Assembly: GCF_000298075.1 (NCBI RefSeq)
Contig: NZ_JH815593.1
Coordinates: 1,446,220-1,504,046, forward strand
Reading direction: 5' to 3'
Source of the DNA: Staphylococcus massiliensis CCUG 55927
Lineage (GTDB): Bacteria > Bacillota > Bacilli > Staphylococcales > Staphylococcaceae
DNA: 57,827 nucleotides
Below the pieces are notes generated by a model, which was given only the letters and a program-made list of their open reading frames with translations, was not told the DNA's origin and made no database searches. Below are positions 8,337 through 18,385 of this stretch, one piece after another. Position numbers and translations under genes: made by a program. How positions within the stretch are numbered: position 1 is the first letter of the stretch; every line of letters begins with the position of its first letter.

Positions 8337-9713
8337 TCACGTTTCTACATTTGATTTAGGAATGACGCTAAACGCCACGATAAAGGCAGTGAGTACCATG
8401 AAGGCACCAACAAGTAGTGCTATCGTTGCTGCTACGTGCGGTGTTTGTGTCGCTGCGAGTGTCGCATATACGGTTGTCACAACGGCGATACCGAATGCAG
8501 CGCCAAGAGTCGATGTCATCTTAATGATACCTGATGCCATGCCGACCTTTTCAGAAGGGGCATTAGAAACTGCAGTTGATAAGGCTGGTGTCGCGAAGAA
8601 ACCGAGTCCTAGTCCAATGAGTGAGAAGCCTACAAGCGCTACGGCGTAATACGCAATGCTCGGTAAGAAGTTCAGCGCGAGTAATGAAATGCCGACGCAA
8701 ATGGCTATTGGACCGACCATTAAAGGTACTTGCGGCCCTTTCTTCTGCATGTAACGTTCGCCGACACGAATCATCACTAAACTACCGATCATATAAGGTA
8801 TTGTGATGAGGCCAGCTTGTGCGCCAGTTAGGTGTAAACCGTCTTGTGCGAAGATGTTAAATAACGCGAGTGAACCGATTACGGTATTCACAAGCAAGTT
8901 CGCAATCGTAGTACCAATATACACCTTGTTTGAGAATAAGCTAAAGTCGATGAATGGATGTTTCTGCCTTTGTTCAAAGATGTAAAACAGGATCAATGTA
9001 ATGATGAAGATGGCATCGAGCGTTAGGATAATTGGGTTAAGCCATCCGAATTTAGAACCTTGTGTAATGACAATATTAATACTAATCATCATCACGACGA
9101 AGATAAAGATACCCATTACATCAAACTTTTTATGCTTACTTGATTCATCTTTAGATTCAGGGATGTCTTTTAACATCAGCATCGCGATCACGGCGAAGAT
9201 GATTGAGAGCACGAAGATGAATCGCCAGTTCAGATACGTTGCGATGGTGCCTGCGAAGAGTGAGGCGAGCCCTGTACCACCGTATGATCCGAATGACCAG
9301 TAACTCAGTGCTTTCTGTCTTTCCTCACCTGAAAAGAACTGATTGATTAACGCGATGGTTGACGGTAATAAACATGCTGCTGAGAGTCCTTGGAAGACAC
9401 GACCTGCAAGTAATAATGCAGGTATGTTCGTAAGGATGACGCATGCTGAACCGATAATGCTGAGTATGAGACCGATTTGCGCGATTTTTACGCGGCCGAG
9501 TTTGTCTGATAAACCACCTGCGACGACGATAAAGACGCCTGTTAATAAGGAGGTCAGACTGACGGCTATGTTCACGACGCTCATGTCAATGTTGTAATCT
9601 TTCTGAACGTGTGGCGCGATATTGAGTAACGATTGCGCAAAGAGCCAATACGTGAGTATCCCTAGAATAATACCAATGATGAGTTGTTTACCTTTACGAA
9701 AGTTTGCTGTCAT
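8337..9713 (-). CDS. NorB-like MFS transporter (DHA2 drug:H+ antiporter)
   Basis: A 458-residue major facilitator protein. The opening region (LIIGIILGILTYWLFAQSLLN) and GGLSDKLGR loop are very like S. aureus NorB, a multidrug efflux pump. Also visible are GRVFQGLSAACLLPSTIA and a C-terminal SEKVGMASGIIKM. The likely activity is proton-coupled export of cationic or quinolone-like compounds, but NorB relatives have wide substrate ranges. It starts 13 bases after the stop of the flavin fusion and shares its terminator, so it is probably co-transcribed. It might move the substrate or product of that reductase (inference only). Confidence 0.82.
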   Translation of the reverse strand: MTANFRKGKQLIIGIILGILTYWLFAQSLLNIAPHVQKDYNIDMSVVNIAVSLTSLLTGVFIVVAGGLSDKLGRVKIAQIGLILSIIGSACVILTNIPALLLAGRVFQGLSAACLLPSTIALINQFFSGEERQKALSYWSFGSYGGTGLASLFAGTIATYLNWRFIFVLSIIFAVIAMLMLKDIPESKDESSKHKKFDVMGIFIFVVMMISINIVITQGSKFGWLNPIILTLDAIFIITLILFYIFEQRQKHPFIDFSLFSNKVYIGTTIANLLVNTVIGSLALFNIFAQDGLHLTGAQAGLITIPYMIGSLVMIRVGERYMQKKGPQVPLMVGPIAICVGISLLALNFLPSIAYYAVALVGFSLIGLGLGFFATPALSTAVSNAPSEKVGMASGIIKMTSTLGAAFGIAVVTTVYATLAATQTPHVAATIALLVGAFMVLTAFIVAFSVIPKSNVET

Positions 9714-9726
9714 CAGATATCACGTC

Positions 9727-12700
9727 CTATTCTTCAATGACTGGATTTTGTGAAGCGGTTTGTGCTGCAATGCGTCCAAATGTGAAGATGTCAGCTAACG
9801 CGTTACCACCTAAGCGGTTACCTGCGTGAATACCACCTGCAACTTCACCAGATGCATATAAACCTTCAATGACTTGGTCATCGATATTGAGTACTTGTGC
9901 ACGTTCGTTGATGCTTAAGCCACCCATCGTATGGTGAACGGCTGGTTTACGTGGTGTTGCGTAGAACGGTGCTTTCTCAATTTTTAAGTCGAAGGCATTT
10001 TTATCGAACGCGTCGTCATGACCTTGGTCGACGAAGCGGTTATATGCTTTGATCGTTTCGACGAGCGCCGCTTCAGGCATGCCTAATTTCTGTGCAAGTT
10101 CTTCAAGCGTGTCTGCTTTAACTAACGTGCCATCGTCTAGCTCGTTTTGAATTTTCTCTTCAGATGTGTTCATTGCGAGCGCTTTAATGTTTTCGTCCGC
10201 AATCATGTAGAAAATGCCGTCTCTTTGGTTAAGTGCCGCTTTCGATAACACGTCACGACTTTCAAATTCGTTCACGAAACGCTTACCTTCTTTGTTGACG
10301 AAGACGAAGTTAGATGGCGTTACAACGAGTCCTGTAAATAACGCACCTGTCTTCGGATCTGAGATTGGCATCATTTGTGAAAAGCCCATGCCAACCAGTT
10401 TCGCACCTGCCTGTGTACCTAATCGTATACCGTCACCTTTTATCGCTGGTGAGTTCGTTGTTTTAATATCATCAGGAATGTTATCCCAATACGTGTTGTA
10501 TTGTTGTAGCATCTTCGTATTCGCACCAAAGCCACCAGTCGCTAAGATGACACCATGACGTGCATAAATTTTAACTTTGGCACCGTTTGTTCTACGTGCC
10601 TCTACACCTACAACTTTGTTGTCTTCTACGATAAGCTTTTCAGCAGTCGTTTCTGTGTATATACGGCCGTTATTGGCTTTTACAAAACCGCTCAACGTTT
10701 CAACGTATTCAAGACCTTGAGATTTCATCGGTTTATGACCGCGGCGCCATAGAGCACCTACAGGCATATCCACGAATGAACGGTCGAAGTGTACACCTTT
10801 GTCTGTCAGCCAGTTTACTGATTCTAATACGTTGTCAGTAAGCGTCTTAACAAGGTTGTATTGACCGATAATCTCTTTACCGTGTTTGTCGGTACGTTTA
10901 CCACCTAGGTATGTTTGAATACGGTGTAACTCAACTGAGTCAAAGAGATAAGCTTTATCGTCATTTGTTTCTTCAAGATACGCTTTGATTTGTGCTTTAA
11001 GTTTTCTAAAGTCTTCGATGTAAGCGTCATCGATTTCAGATTCGTCAGTTTCGATTAAATGGCTTAATGTTTCGCGTTCACCTGATAATGCGTGGAAACT
11101 GTTCTGCCATTTCGGTTCTGGCGCGTTAACTTGTCCACCTGTACGGATTGTATTACCACCGATTGCTGGGAATTTCTCAAGCATTGTCACCGTTTTACCA
11201 CAATCAATTGCGGTTGCGGCTGCACTTAGTCCTGCACCACCTGTACCGATAACGACCATGTCTGTTGTTTCTTCGATGACTTCATTAGACCATTTCACGA
11301 CAGGTTTTGGACGTGCACGTAAGACATCTGGGTTCTCACCTGCAAGTTCAATCGCATCGGCAATACCGTCGATAATACCTTGGCTCGTTACAGTTGCGCC
11401 AGAGATTACGTCTACGTTTAATGTTTGGCCATCAATAATATCTTGAGGTAAGCGTTCAAATACTGGGTTCGCGATACCTTCAGATTCACCGCTGTCGTCT
11501 ACATGAACGCTTAAGATACGGTCTTTAGAAAGTTCGACTTTCATCGGTAAATTACCATTGTGACCTTTCGCAAATACGTTGTACGTACCAGGTTTAAATT
11601 CAACTTTTTTATTCTGTAGTTTCTTAAGTCGTTCATATTTACGATGTTCTTCTTCTTTATCTAGAATCATGAAGTCCATGATCTTCCATAATGGTGAAGG
11701 TAGATGTAAGATACGTTGGTCGTGAATATCAACGAATTCTTCAATCTTTTCATGTCGTTTAATCTTCTCAACCCAGTCAGGTTCTACAAGGTAAGCTTTA
11801 CCAACACTGAATAGGTCATAGCCTAGAGATAATGCTTCTTCAGCGTGTTCACGTTGTGAAATACTACCTACACCCATGAGTGGGATAGATGCTAATTTAT
11901 CACTTTGAAGCTTTAAGTACTTATTAATTAAAGATTCAGTATCTTCTTGATTTACGATAGATGTACGTTTGTAGCTGTTTGCTGAGATGTGGAAGTAGTC
12001 TGGGTCGTACTCTGCTAACGTGTTTAAAAGGAACATTGTGTCTTCGAATCGAATACCAGGCTCTTCAATTTCTTCCGGTGAAAAACGGTAACCAATGATA
12101 AAGTCTTTAGCGTTATGTGCTTTCGCGACTTCTTGTACTTGTTTCAGTACTTCTACAGGGAATTTCGTACGATTCTCACGAGTGCCACCCCATTCGTCTT
12201 GACGACGGTTAGAGTGTGGTGAGAAGAATTGTTGAATTAAATACGTGTTAGCACCATGAATTTCAACGCCGTCAAAGCCTGCTTCGATTGCACGACGCGT
12301 CGCTTCTTTAAAGTAATCAATCATTTGTTCAATTTGATGCGTCGTCATTTCTCGCGGCACGGATGCGTCTGGTCTTAAGGCTGCGACTGGGCTTGCTGAA
12401 ATTGGCGTTTCGCCTGCGTTTAACCTAGGATTCGCCATACGACCAGCGTGATAAATTTGCAAGATAGCCTTAGAGCCCTTTTCCTTGATGGCAGAGGCTA
12501 ATCGTTTTAAACCTACAATTTTATCGTCTGTGTCGATACCGATGGCGCCTGGGAACCCACGTCCATGATCTTCAATAAAACAACTTTCGACGATAAGTGC
12601 TGCGGCATCGCCTGATCGGAATCTATAGTAATCGACCATTTCGGATGTGACACTACCGTCAAAGTAGCCCGCTTGAATTGTCATAGGTGCCATGAATACT

Positions 12701-12759
12701 CTGTTTTTTAGTTTCGCACCAGAGTTAAGTGTGATTTCATCGAATATGTGTTTCGTCAT
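9727..12759 (-). CDS. NADH-dependent flavin reductase fusion: OYE + FMN-bind + fumarate-reductase-like
   Basis: A 1010-residue fusion. Residues 1-365 are an Old-Yellow-Enzyme NADH:flavin oxidoreductase domain ([16 protein letters not shown]). Residues about 390-475 are an FMN-bind domain with SGAT at about 453, the ApbE flavinylation motif. Residues about 500-1010 are a FAD-binding fumarate-reductase domain ([34 protein letters not shown]). This layout matches the soluble NADH:fumarate/acrylate-type reductases known from Klebsiella and Vibrio, in which electrons pass NADH to FMN to covalent FMN to FAD to an enoate. No signal peptide is visible, so it is cytoplasmic. The ATG at 12759 has GGAGGA 8 bases upstream. 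An apbE gene lies directly upstream and a Rex box precedes the gene. The acceptor (fumarate, urocanate, cinnamate, acrylate) cannot be told. Confidence 0.88.
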   Translation of the reverse strand: MTKHIFDEITLNSGAKLKNRVFMAPMTIQAGYFDGSVTSEMVDYYRFRSGDAAALIVESCFIEDHGRGFPGAIGIDTDDKIVGLKRLASAIKEKGSKAILQIYHAGRMANPRLNAGETPISASPVAALRPDASVPREMTTHQIEQMIDYFKEATRRAIEAGFDGVEIHGANTYLIQQFFSPHSNRRQDEWGGTRENRTKFPVEVLKQVQEVAKAHNAKDFIIGYRFSPEEIEEPGIRFEDTMFLLNTLAEYDPDYFHISANSYKRTSIVNQEDTESLINKYLKLQSDKLASIPLMGVGSISQREHAEEALSLGYDLFSVGKAYLVEPDWVEKIKRHEKIEEFVDIHDQRILHLPSPLWKIMDFMILDKEEEHRKYERLKKLQNKKVEFKPGTYNVFAKGHNGNLPMKVELSKDRILSVHVDDSGESEGIANPVFERLPQDIIDGQTLNVDVISGATVTSQGIIDGIADAIELAGENPDVLRARPKPVVKWSNEVIEETTDMVVIGTGGAGLSAAATAIDCGKTVTMLEKFPAIGGNTIRTGGQVNAPEPKWQNSFHALSGERETLSHLIETDESEIDDAYIEDFRKLKAQIKAYLEETNDDKAYLFDSVELHRIQTYLGGKRTDKHGKEIIGQYNLVKTLTDNVLESVNWLTDKGVHFDRSFVDMPVGALWRRGHKPMKSQGLEYVETLSGFVKANNGRIYTETTAEKLIVEDNKVVGVEARRTNGAKVKIYARHGVILATGGFGANTKMLQQYNTYWDNIPDDIKTTNSPAIKGDGIRLGTQAGAKLVGMGFSQMMPISDPKTGALFTGLVVTPSNFVFVNKEGKRFVNEFESRDVLSKAALNQRDGIFYMIADENIKALAMNTSEEKIQNELDDGTLVKADTLEELAQKLGMPEAALVETIKAYNRFVDQGHDDAFDKNAFDLKIEKAPFYATPRKPAVHHTMGGLSINERAQVLNIDDQVIEGLYASGEVAGGIHAGNRLGGNALADIFTFGRIAAQTASQNPVIEE

Positions 12760-12819
12760 TCTTACTTCCTCCAAGTTTGTTTTAGGGGTATAGCGTTAAA
12801 GCTTGGTGGCGTGTTATTT

Positions 12820-12837
12820 TTGTGATTTTTTTCACAA
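12820..12837. promoter_or_regulatory. Rex (NADH/NAD+) operator
   Basis: TTGTGATTTTTTTCACAA is a perfect 6+6+6 palindrome fitting the Gram-positive Rex consensus TTGTGAAWWWWTTCACAA in its conserved arms. It lies about 60 bases upstream of the flavin fusion start, between it and apbE. Rex releases DNA at high NADH, so the reductase should rise when oxygen or other acceptors are lacking. Confidence 0.8.
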
Positions 12838-12871
12838 ATATACCTAAAAAATATATGCCCACTTGAGCACG

Positions 12872-13801
12872 TTACTTAAATATGGTTACGTTTTGCCGTA
12901 TACGAGAACTGCACTTGATTTCATTGTTCCTTTTAATGATCACTCCCTCGATACCTTCAACCTGATTAAGCATTTCAATATTTTGGTCTGCATGGCCGAA
13001 GCTACAAATGGTCGACCAAATTTCACCATCAATCGAACGGTCCGAAATAATCGTCACGCTTTGTATATCGTTTTCAACGGGGTAGCCTGTCTGACTATCA
13101 AGGATGTGGTGATAAATGCGATCACCCTTTTTGAAAAAGCGTTCGTAAATCCCTGATGTAACGACGGATTGCTGTGTAACGTCTACTTTCGCGATGGGAC
13201 GTCCACTCTGATGAAAGGGGTCTCGAATACCGACGCCAAACGTTTGATTTTGGTCCTGGTTCTGGTTGATTGTGATGACGTTGCCACCGAGATTAATGAT
13301 ACCCTTAGTGACGCCATTCTGAGTGAACAGTTGTTGTAATTCATCTGCGAAGTATCCTTTAACAGTCGCACCTAGGTCAAGTTCCATACCTGGTTGCTTG
13401 AGGTACACTTCTTGGGTCTCGTCGTTTAGCACCATGTCATTCGGGTTAATTCGTGTAAGGGCTTTGTCTATGTTGCTTTGAGATGGTACATTCGCGCCTT
13501 CGAAGCCGATTTTCCAAAGTTTAACTAAAGGACCAATCAGGACATTCATCTTCTGGTTCGATGATAGACTGACGTGATGCGCATGCTTGATCATCTGATA
13601 TAACTCCGCGTTCACTTTGACGGGTGACAGACCTGCTTGATGATTAATCGCCATAAGCTCCGACGTTTCAGCGTTCGCACTAAATCGATGTTCCCATTCT
13701 TTGATTTTAGCTTCCGCCTTTTTGAAAAGCCCAGCCGATTCTTGATGTTCAATTGAAAGACTGATGAGCGTTCCCATAGCTTTGATTTCATGTGTGTTCA
13801 A
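12872..13801 (-). CDS. apbE: ApbE family FMN:protein flavin transferase
   Basis: A 309-residue flavin transferase, which links FMN through phosphate to a Thr in SGAT-type motifs. It shows the family's MGT near the start, NLGGNVITI about two thirds along and ILDSQTGYPVEND near the C-terminus. The start is taken as TTG 13801, 8 bases after AAGGAG; the upstream ATG (13831) abuts its own ribosome binding site and is unlikely. There is no lipoprotein signal, unlike exported ApbE proteins, which fits a cytoplasmic target. The next gene downstream encodes exactly such a target, the FMN-bind fusion, so the pair is probably dedicated. Confidence 0.88.
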   Translation of the reverse strand: MNTHEIKAMGTLISLSIEHQESAGLFKKAEAKIKEWEHRFSANAETSELMAINHQAGLSPVKVNAELYQMIKHAHHVSLSSNQKMNVLIGPLVKLWKIGFEGANVPSQSNIDKALTRINPNDMVLNDETQEVYLKQPGMELDLGATVKGYFADELQQLFTQNGVTKGIINLGGNVITINQNQDQNQTFGVGIRDPFHQSGRPIAKVDVTQQSVVTSGIYERFFKKGDRIYHHILDSQTGYPVENDIQSVTIISDRSIDGEIWSTICSFGHADQNIEMLNQVEGIEGVIIKRNNEIKCSSRIRQNVTIFK

Positions 13802-14024
13802 AGTTATTATCTCCTTCACTATCTCATCCACCTTTAATATAGCACACTGAATTATATTTTAAGTTATTTTATTTGATGTTTTAATAAATTGATAAAAAGA
13901 TGCCACATATAAGTCATTAATTTTTCATAATTGATTAATTAGAGAATTTGTTTTGTTGATTAAACTAATTTAAATAGTGAGGTTGAATGTTGTATTTTGG
14001 GGTGGTACTTTAGTTTACAAATGT

Positions 14025-14037
14025 TTATACTGTATAA
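14025..14037. promoter_or_regulatory. Short dyad upstream of the Bcr/CflA gene
   Basis: TTATAC and GTATAA flank one base, 72 bases before the start of the exporter gene and close to its probable promoter. It could be an operator for a local regulator; no regulator gene is adjacent. Confidence 0.25.
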
Positions 14038-14108
14038 GTAACTTTTCAAATATAAAATATAGACAAATTAAAAGATATATTTCATTCATTTAATTGGAGG
14101 TTCACACC

Positions 14109-15308
14109 ATGAATTCAAAGACATATCAAAAGATTAATTTCTCCATATTTATTATTTTACTCGGCGTTATGACAACGTTTGGACCTTTACTATCCGACCT
14201 CTATACCCCTTCGTTACCGGGTGTCGCAGAAGATTTAAATACGTCCGCTTCAAGCGTTCAGTTATCGTTATCTATTGCGATGATTGGTATTGCGCTCGGT
14301 CAATTTATCTTTGGTCCCTTATCTGATAAATATGGTAAGAAGTTATCGACTTTAGGTCTTATGTTGGTCTTTATCTTAAGTTCGATTGGCTGCATGTTCG
14401 CACACAACATTACATTATTAATTGTGTTCCGCTTCATCCAAGGACTTATGGGTGGTGGTGCGATTGTCATCGCGCGTGCCACTGCAGGTAACTTATATAA
14501 TGGTAAGAAGTTGGCTAAATTTTTAGCGATATTAATGGTGATTAATGGAATTCTAACGATCATTATTCCATTAATTTCAGGGCTCTTGTTAAGTTATTCA
14601 ACTTGGCGTTCAATCTTTACCCTACTCGCGATCATTGGTGTTGTATTAATGATTGTGGCCTTTTTCTCTATGAAAAGCGACCGCGATGACGTGAAGGCGT
14701 CGCCGATTTCCTTTAAAGAAGTGATTGAAGACTTCGGCCGCCTGTTAAAGACGAAACGCTATATGGTGCCGTTACTCATTCAAAGTATTACGTACATCAT
14801 GCTATTTAGCTATGCATCGAGCGCGCCGTTTATTACACAAACGATTTATCATTTATCGCCGCAACAATATAGTATCTTTATGACAGTCATCGGCATCGGA
14901 CTTATTATTTCGAGTCAGACTGCTGGTAAACTGGTTGATTATTTCGACCGCGGTAATATTATATTTGGGATGTTCGGGCTACAAGTCCTAGGTGGCATTC
15001 TCGTGATTATCGCGCTCCTTATGCATCTACCAGTATGGGTTTATATGATTTCCGTCTTCTTTACGGTCGTTCCCGTTGCGGGCGTTGGCCCATTGGCCTT
15101 TTCAATTGCGATGGAAGAACGAACTGGCGGTAGTGGTAACGCGGCTAGCCTACTTGGTTTAACCCAGTTTATTATCGGGAGTATCATTGCGCCGCTTGCA
15201 GGTATTATGGGCGCAAGCAACGTATGGCCTTATGTGACAATTATTTCCATAACAATCGTATTAATCTTCATCATTTCTTTCCTCAGCAAAAAGACCTTTA
15301 AAGCATAA
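14109..15308 (+). CDS. Bcr/CflA family multidrug efflux MFS transporter
   Basis: A 399-residue, 12-segment major facilitator protein. The N-terminal region LSDLYTPSLPGVAEDL and GPLSDKYGKK are typical of the Bcr/CflA group (bicyclomycin and chloramphenicol efflux; S. aureus TcaB is a relative). RFIQGLMGGGAIVIARA is the family's motif C region. The ATG at 14109 has GGAGGT 7 bases upstream; the frame extends back to 14094 across that site. It is a single-gene unit with a strong terminator. Confidence 0.85.
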   Translation: MNSKTYQKINFSIFIILLGVMTTFGPLLSDLYTPSLPGVAEDLNTSASSVQLSLSIAMIGIALGQFIFGPLSDKYGKKLSTLGLMLVFILSSIGCMFAHNITLLIVFRFIQGLMGGGAIVIARATAGNLYNGKKLAKFLAILMVINGILTIIIPLISGLLLSYSTWRSIFTLLAIIGVVLMIVAFFSMKSDRDDVKASPISFKEVIEDFGRLLKTKRYMVPLLIQSITYIMLFSYASSAPFITQTIYHLSPQQYSIFMTVIGIGLIISSQTAGKLVDYFDRGNIIFGMFGLQVLGGILVIIALLMHLPVWVYMISVFFTVVPVAGVGPLAFSIAMEERTGGSGNAASLLGLTQFIIGSIIAPLAGIMGASNVWPYVTIISITIVLIFIISFLSKKTFKA

Positions 15309-15313
15309 AACAA

Positions 15314-15359
15314 ACTGTGAAGTTCCCCCTTTCGAGCGGGTGAGCTTCACAGTTTTTTT
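15314..15359 (+). terminator. Terminator of the Bcr/CflA gene
   Basis: ACTGTGAAG pairs with CTTCACAGT, with further pairing inside, followed by seven T. Confidence 0.85.
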
Positions 15360-15489
15360 GTTGGTTTGGGTTTATAGGTTGAGGCAGTTACATTGGCATA
15401 AGCAGTTTTAGTTTTAAAGGCGGATGCAGTTTTTGAGAAACTGCTTGAATATTGCATAAGAATAGAGTTAAGGTCGGACTTCACGATTC

Positions 15490-15646
15490 TGAGACTTGAT
15501 TAGAAATCCGTAATCAAGTCTCAGGTCGTTTGAAACGTGATGGTGAAACCGTAATCAAGTCTCAGAGTGCTTGAAACTTGATGACGAAACCGTAATCAAG
15601 TCTCAGAGCGTTTGAAACTTGATGGCGAAATGCTCATCAAGTTTCA
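15490..15646. repeat. Repeat family A, locus 1 (4 x 41 bp palindromic units)
   Basis: Four units start at 15490, 15531, 15572 and 15613. Each has arms like TGAGACTTGAT and ATCAAGTCTCA (or the GAAAC/GTTTC version) around an 11-12-base loop, then a 7-base spacer. The first and last copies pair perfectly with different arm sequences. The rest of the 15360-15665 gap holds only AT-rich DNA with scattered GCAGTTTT words. Confidence 0.85.
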
Positions 15647-15665
15647 ACCTATTAGATATAAGAAA

Positions 15666-15694
15666 AACACCCTCGTTGTTGTAACGAGGGTGTT
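15666..15694 (-). terminator. Terminator of the Yip1 gene
   Basis: AACACCCTCGTT pairs with AACGAGGGTGTT around 5 bases; TTTTCTT follows on the minus strand. Confidence 0.85.
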
Positions 15695-15706
15695 CATTTT
15701 AAAAGA

Positions 15707-16318
15707 TTAACCGCCTAAACCGCCTAGCATGCCTAATAGAACGCTTATAACAAAGAATACTAAACCGAAGATAGTAGCGGCTTTACCACTCATACCGATA
15801 ACTTTGTAAATGACTAAGCCGAATAGATAAGATTGTAATAAAGTCTGTAAGCTGAGTGCTTTTAAGATATTATTTCCTGGATCAAAGATATTTAAGCTTG
15901 AGATGTTTACGTCTTGCGGATCTAATCCAAAGATAAGTTGAATTAAGTTAATGATTAATGAAAAAGCTGTTGAGATAACTAAGAATAATAGCGTCGCTGC
16001 GAAAAGGCTACGTTTTTTAGCTTGTGAACGAACGATACTTGCGATAATTAGAAAGATAAGCCAATAGATTAAGATACTAAATAATAAACCAAATACAGCC
16101 CCGACGATTGTGCTAATTTTTAAGAAATCTTCATTAATAGTTCCTTCAGTACCTGGTTGTGACATTTTCTCTAATGCTTTACCAAAGTCTGTTGCTTGAA
16201 TGGATAAGAATACGGATATTGCTGCGAGAACGATGTACGTTAAAAGTTTGAGTGGCCACTTAGGATTTTCACGACATTGACCGAATTCATGACCGAGCAC
16301 TAGTTTTTCATCTTTCAT
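15707..16318 (-). CDS. Yip1 family membrane protein (YknW-like)
   Basis: A 203-residue protein with a short cytoplasmic N-terminus (ending WPLKLLTY) and five hydrophobic segments, fitting the Yip1 domain. Its start has AAAGGAT upstream. It is divergent from the MacA/MacB-type operon 220 bases away. In B. subtilis the Yip1 protein YknW works with YknX, YknY and YknZ in protection against the SDP toxin; the same four protein types meet here, so it is probably the fourth partner. In B. subtilis yknW is in the operon; here it is on the opposite strand. Confidence 0.75.
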   Translation of the reverse strand: MKDEKLVLGHEFGQCRENPKWPLKLLTYIVLAAISVFLSIQATDFGKALEKMSQPGTEGTINEDFLKISTIVGAVFGLLFSILIYWLIFLIIASIVRSQAKKRSLFAATLLFLVISTAFSLIINLIQLIFGLDPQDVNISSLNIFDPGNNILKALSLQTLLQSYLFGLVIYKVIGMSGKAATIFGLVFFVISVLLGMLGGLGG

Positions 16319-16541
16319 TTACAAAATCCTTTCAATTTTAATAATTTATGATACCTTTATTATGTTATCATTCATCTTATAGAATATAATATCTGAATTT
16401 AATTGGAGATGGTTAATTCACTATTTATTATACTAATAATTTATATTATTTATCAAATTGCAATATTTGACTTTTTGATGTGATAATTAATTATAAAAAA
16501 ATTTTAAACATTCATTATATAGAAATAGGAGTGGGTTGAAT

Positions 16542-17708
16542 TTGAAAAACAAATTATTCTGGATTATTAGTGCGATTGTCATTGTGTTACTGATTATCGT
16601 GGCTTTTATAGTGAAACAAACGAGTGACAGCAATAAAAGTAAGAAGGAAAATGAGTATCAAACATACAAAGTTGAAAATGAAGCACCTTTAAGTGTTTCT
16701 GGTAAATCATCACCAAATAAAATTAAAACGTACAATAATAATGAACAATTTGGAAAAGTATCTAACATCAATGTTAAAGACGGACAAAAAGTAAGTGAAG
16801 GCGAAACGTTACTTTCTTACGATGGTTCAGGTGAGAAACGTCAACAACTACAAGAAAGTGTAGACCAAGCATCTCAAGCCGTTGAACAAACACGTCAACA
16901 AATGAGCGACGCGAAAGGTTCTGAACAAGAGAAATTACAAAAAGAATTAGAAAAGCAACAACAAGAACAACAAAAAGCACAGAAACAACTATCTCAATAC
17001 GATGAACAAATGAACCAAAGTCAAACAGCTGAATTCTCAGGTAAGGTTGAAGTAGTAGATGGTGCTAATGCTGAAAGTGGTAAGCCTGTCTTAAAATTAA
17101 TCGCTGACAAACCTGAAATTGAAACTGAACTTTCTGAGTTTGATGTTACTAAAGTTGATGAAGGTGACAAAGTTAACATCAAAGTAAACAGTACTGGTGA
17201 AAAAGGTAAAGGTGAAATTAAACAAGTTTCAGAATTACCTACAAGCTATGAAGAACAAGGACAAAGTGCTGGTGGCGCGAGTCAAATGGCTCAAGCTCAA
17301 GGCGGACAAGCTGCAGGCGGTGAATCTGAAGGTGGCGAAGCTAGCGGTGTTGAAGCACAAGGTACATCTCAAGCTTCTAACCCAGTATCAAGCGCACCAA
17401 CTGGTGGTTCTGGTGAATCATCTAAATATAAAGTGATTATTGGTAACTTAAGCATTCCAGTTCGTGCTGGTTTCTCTGTTGAAGGTGAAATTCCATTAGA
17501 TACAGTTAAGATTCCTAAATCAGTATTAACTAAGAACAACGAAGTTTATGTCGTAGATAAGAACAACAAAGTTAAGAAGAAGAAACTTGAAATTCAAAAA
17601 CGTAACGGAGAAATCTTCGTTAAGAAAGGACTTAAAACTGGCGAAAAAGTTTTAAAGAACCCTAAAAAGTCTTTAAAAGATGGCGATAAAGTTGAGGTGT
17701 CTTCATGA
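16542..17708 (+). CDS. MacA/YknX-like membrane-fusion adaptor of ABC exporter
   Basis: A 388-residue adaptor with one N-terminal membrane anchor (residues about 5-28). A lipoyl/HlyD-like half follows, then a Gln/Glu-rich coiled coil (about 100-155), then a beta-barrel domain and a C-terminal domain. Residues about 245-295 are an unusual Gly/Ala/Gln/Ser-rich linker. TTG 16542 lies 10 bases after AGGAG; TTG 16536 is only 4 bases away and less likely. It should connect the permease to the cell surface. The stop overlaps the ATPase start (ATGA). Confidence 0.85.
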   Translation: MKNKLFWIISAIVIVLLIIVAFIVKQTSDSNKSKKENEYQTYKVENEAPLSVSGKSSPNKIKTYNNNEQFGKVSNINVKDGQKVSEGETLLSYDGSGEKRQQLQESVDQASQAVEQTRQQMSDAKGSEQEKLQKELEKQQQEQQKAQKQLSQYDEQMNQSQTAEFSGKVEVVDGANAESGKPVLKLIADKPEIETELSEFDVTKVDEGDKVNIKVNSTGEKGKGEIKQVSELPTSYEEQGQSAGGASQMAQAQGGQAAGGESEGGEASGVEAQGTSQASNPVSSAPTGGSGESSKYKVIIGNLSIPVRAGFSVEGEIPLDTVKIPKSVLTKNNEVYVVDKNNKVKKKKLEIQKRNGEIFVKKGLKTGEKVLKNPKKSLKDGDKVEVSS

Positions 17709-18385
17709 TAAAACTCATCGATGTCAATCGCTCCTTTAAAAACGGCAACGAAGAAAACCACATTCTAAAAGACATTAATTTATCCATCAAAGCGGGAGAA
17801 TTTATCGCGATTATGGGACCTTCGGGTTCTGGTAAAAGTACGCTCATCAATATCTTAGGATTTATTGATCGTGGGTACGAAGGTGGATACCTTTTCAATG
17901 ATAAGAATTATAAAAATACATCAGATAATAAACTATCTGAAATTAGAAATAAAACAGTGGGATTTGTATTCCAAAACTTTAAGTTAATTCAAAACAACAC
18001 GATTTTAGAAAATGTTAGTATTCCCCTACTTTACCGTGGATTAACTGGGTCTGACCGTAAAGACCGCGTTATGTCTATCCTTGATAAAGTTGGGTTAAAA
18101 GGTAAAGAACAATTAGTTCCAAATAAATTATCAGGTGGTCAACAACAGCGTGTCGCAATTGCGCGTGCTGTTGTGAATGAACCGAAGTTCATCATTGCCG
18201 ATGAGCCTACAGGTGCGCTTGATTCTAAGACATCTGAAGATATTATGGATTTATTCGTTGAACTGAATCGTGACCAAAAGACAACGATGATTCTTGTTAC
18301 GCATGATCCTAAGGTAGCTGAAAAAGCTGACCGTGTGATTCATATTCTTGATGGTCGCATTCAAAGAGAAGAGGTGCTATCATGA
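17705..18385 (+). CDS. MacB/YknY-like ABC transporter ATP-binding protein
   Basis: A 226-residue ATPase of the MacB/LolD class: Walker A GPSGSGKST near 37, Q-loop FQNFKL, signature LSGGQQQRVAIARA near 140, Walker B FIIADEPTGALD. It powers the permease encoded next. Both ends overlap neighbours by 4 bases (ATGA), so the three genes are translationally coupled. Confidence 0.92.
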   Translation: MIKLIDVNRSFKNGNEENHILKDINLSIKAGEFIAIMGPSGSGKSTLINILGFIDRGYEGGYLFNDKNYKNTSDNKLSEIRNKTVGFVFQNFKLIQNNTILENVSIPLLYRGLTGSDRKDRVMSILDKVGLKGKEQLVPNKLSGGQQQRVAIARAVVNEPKFIIADEPTGALDSKTSEDIMDLFVELNRDQKTTMILVTHDPKVAEKADRVIHILDGRIQREEVLS

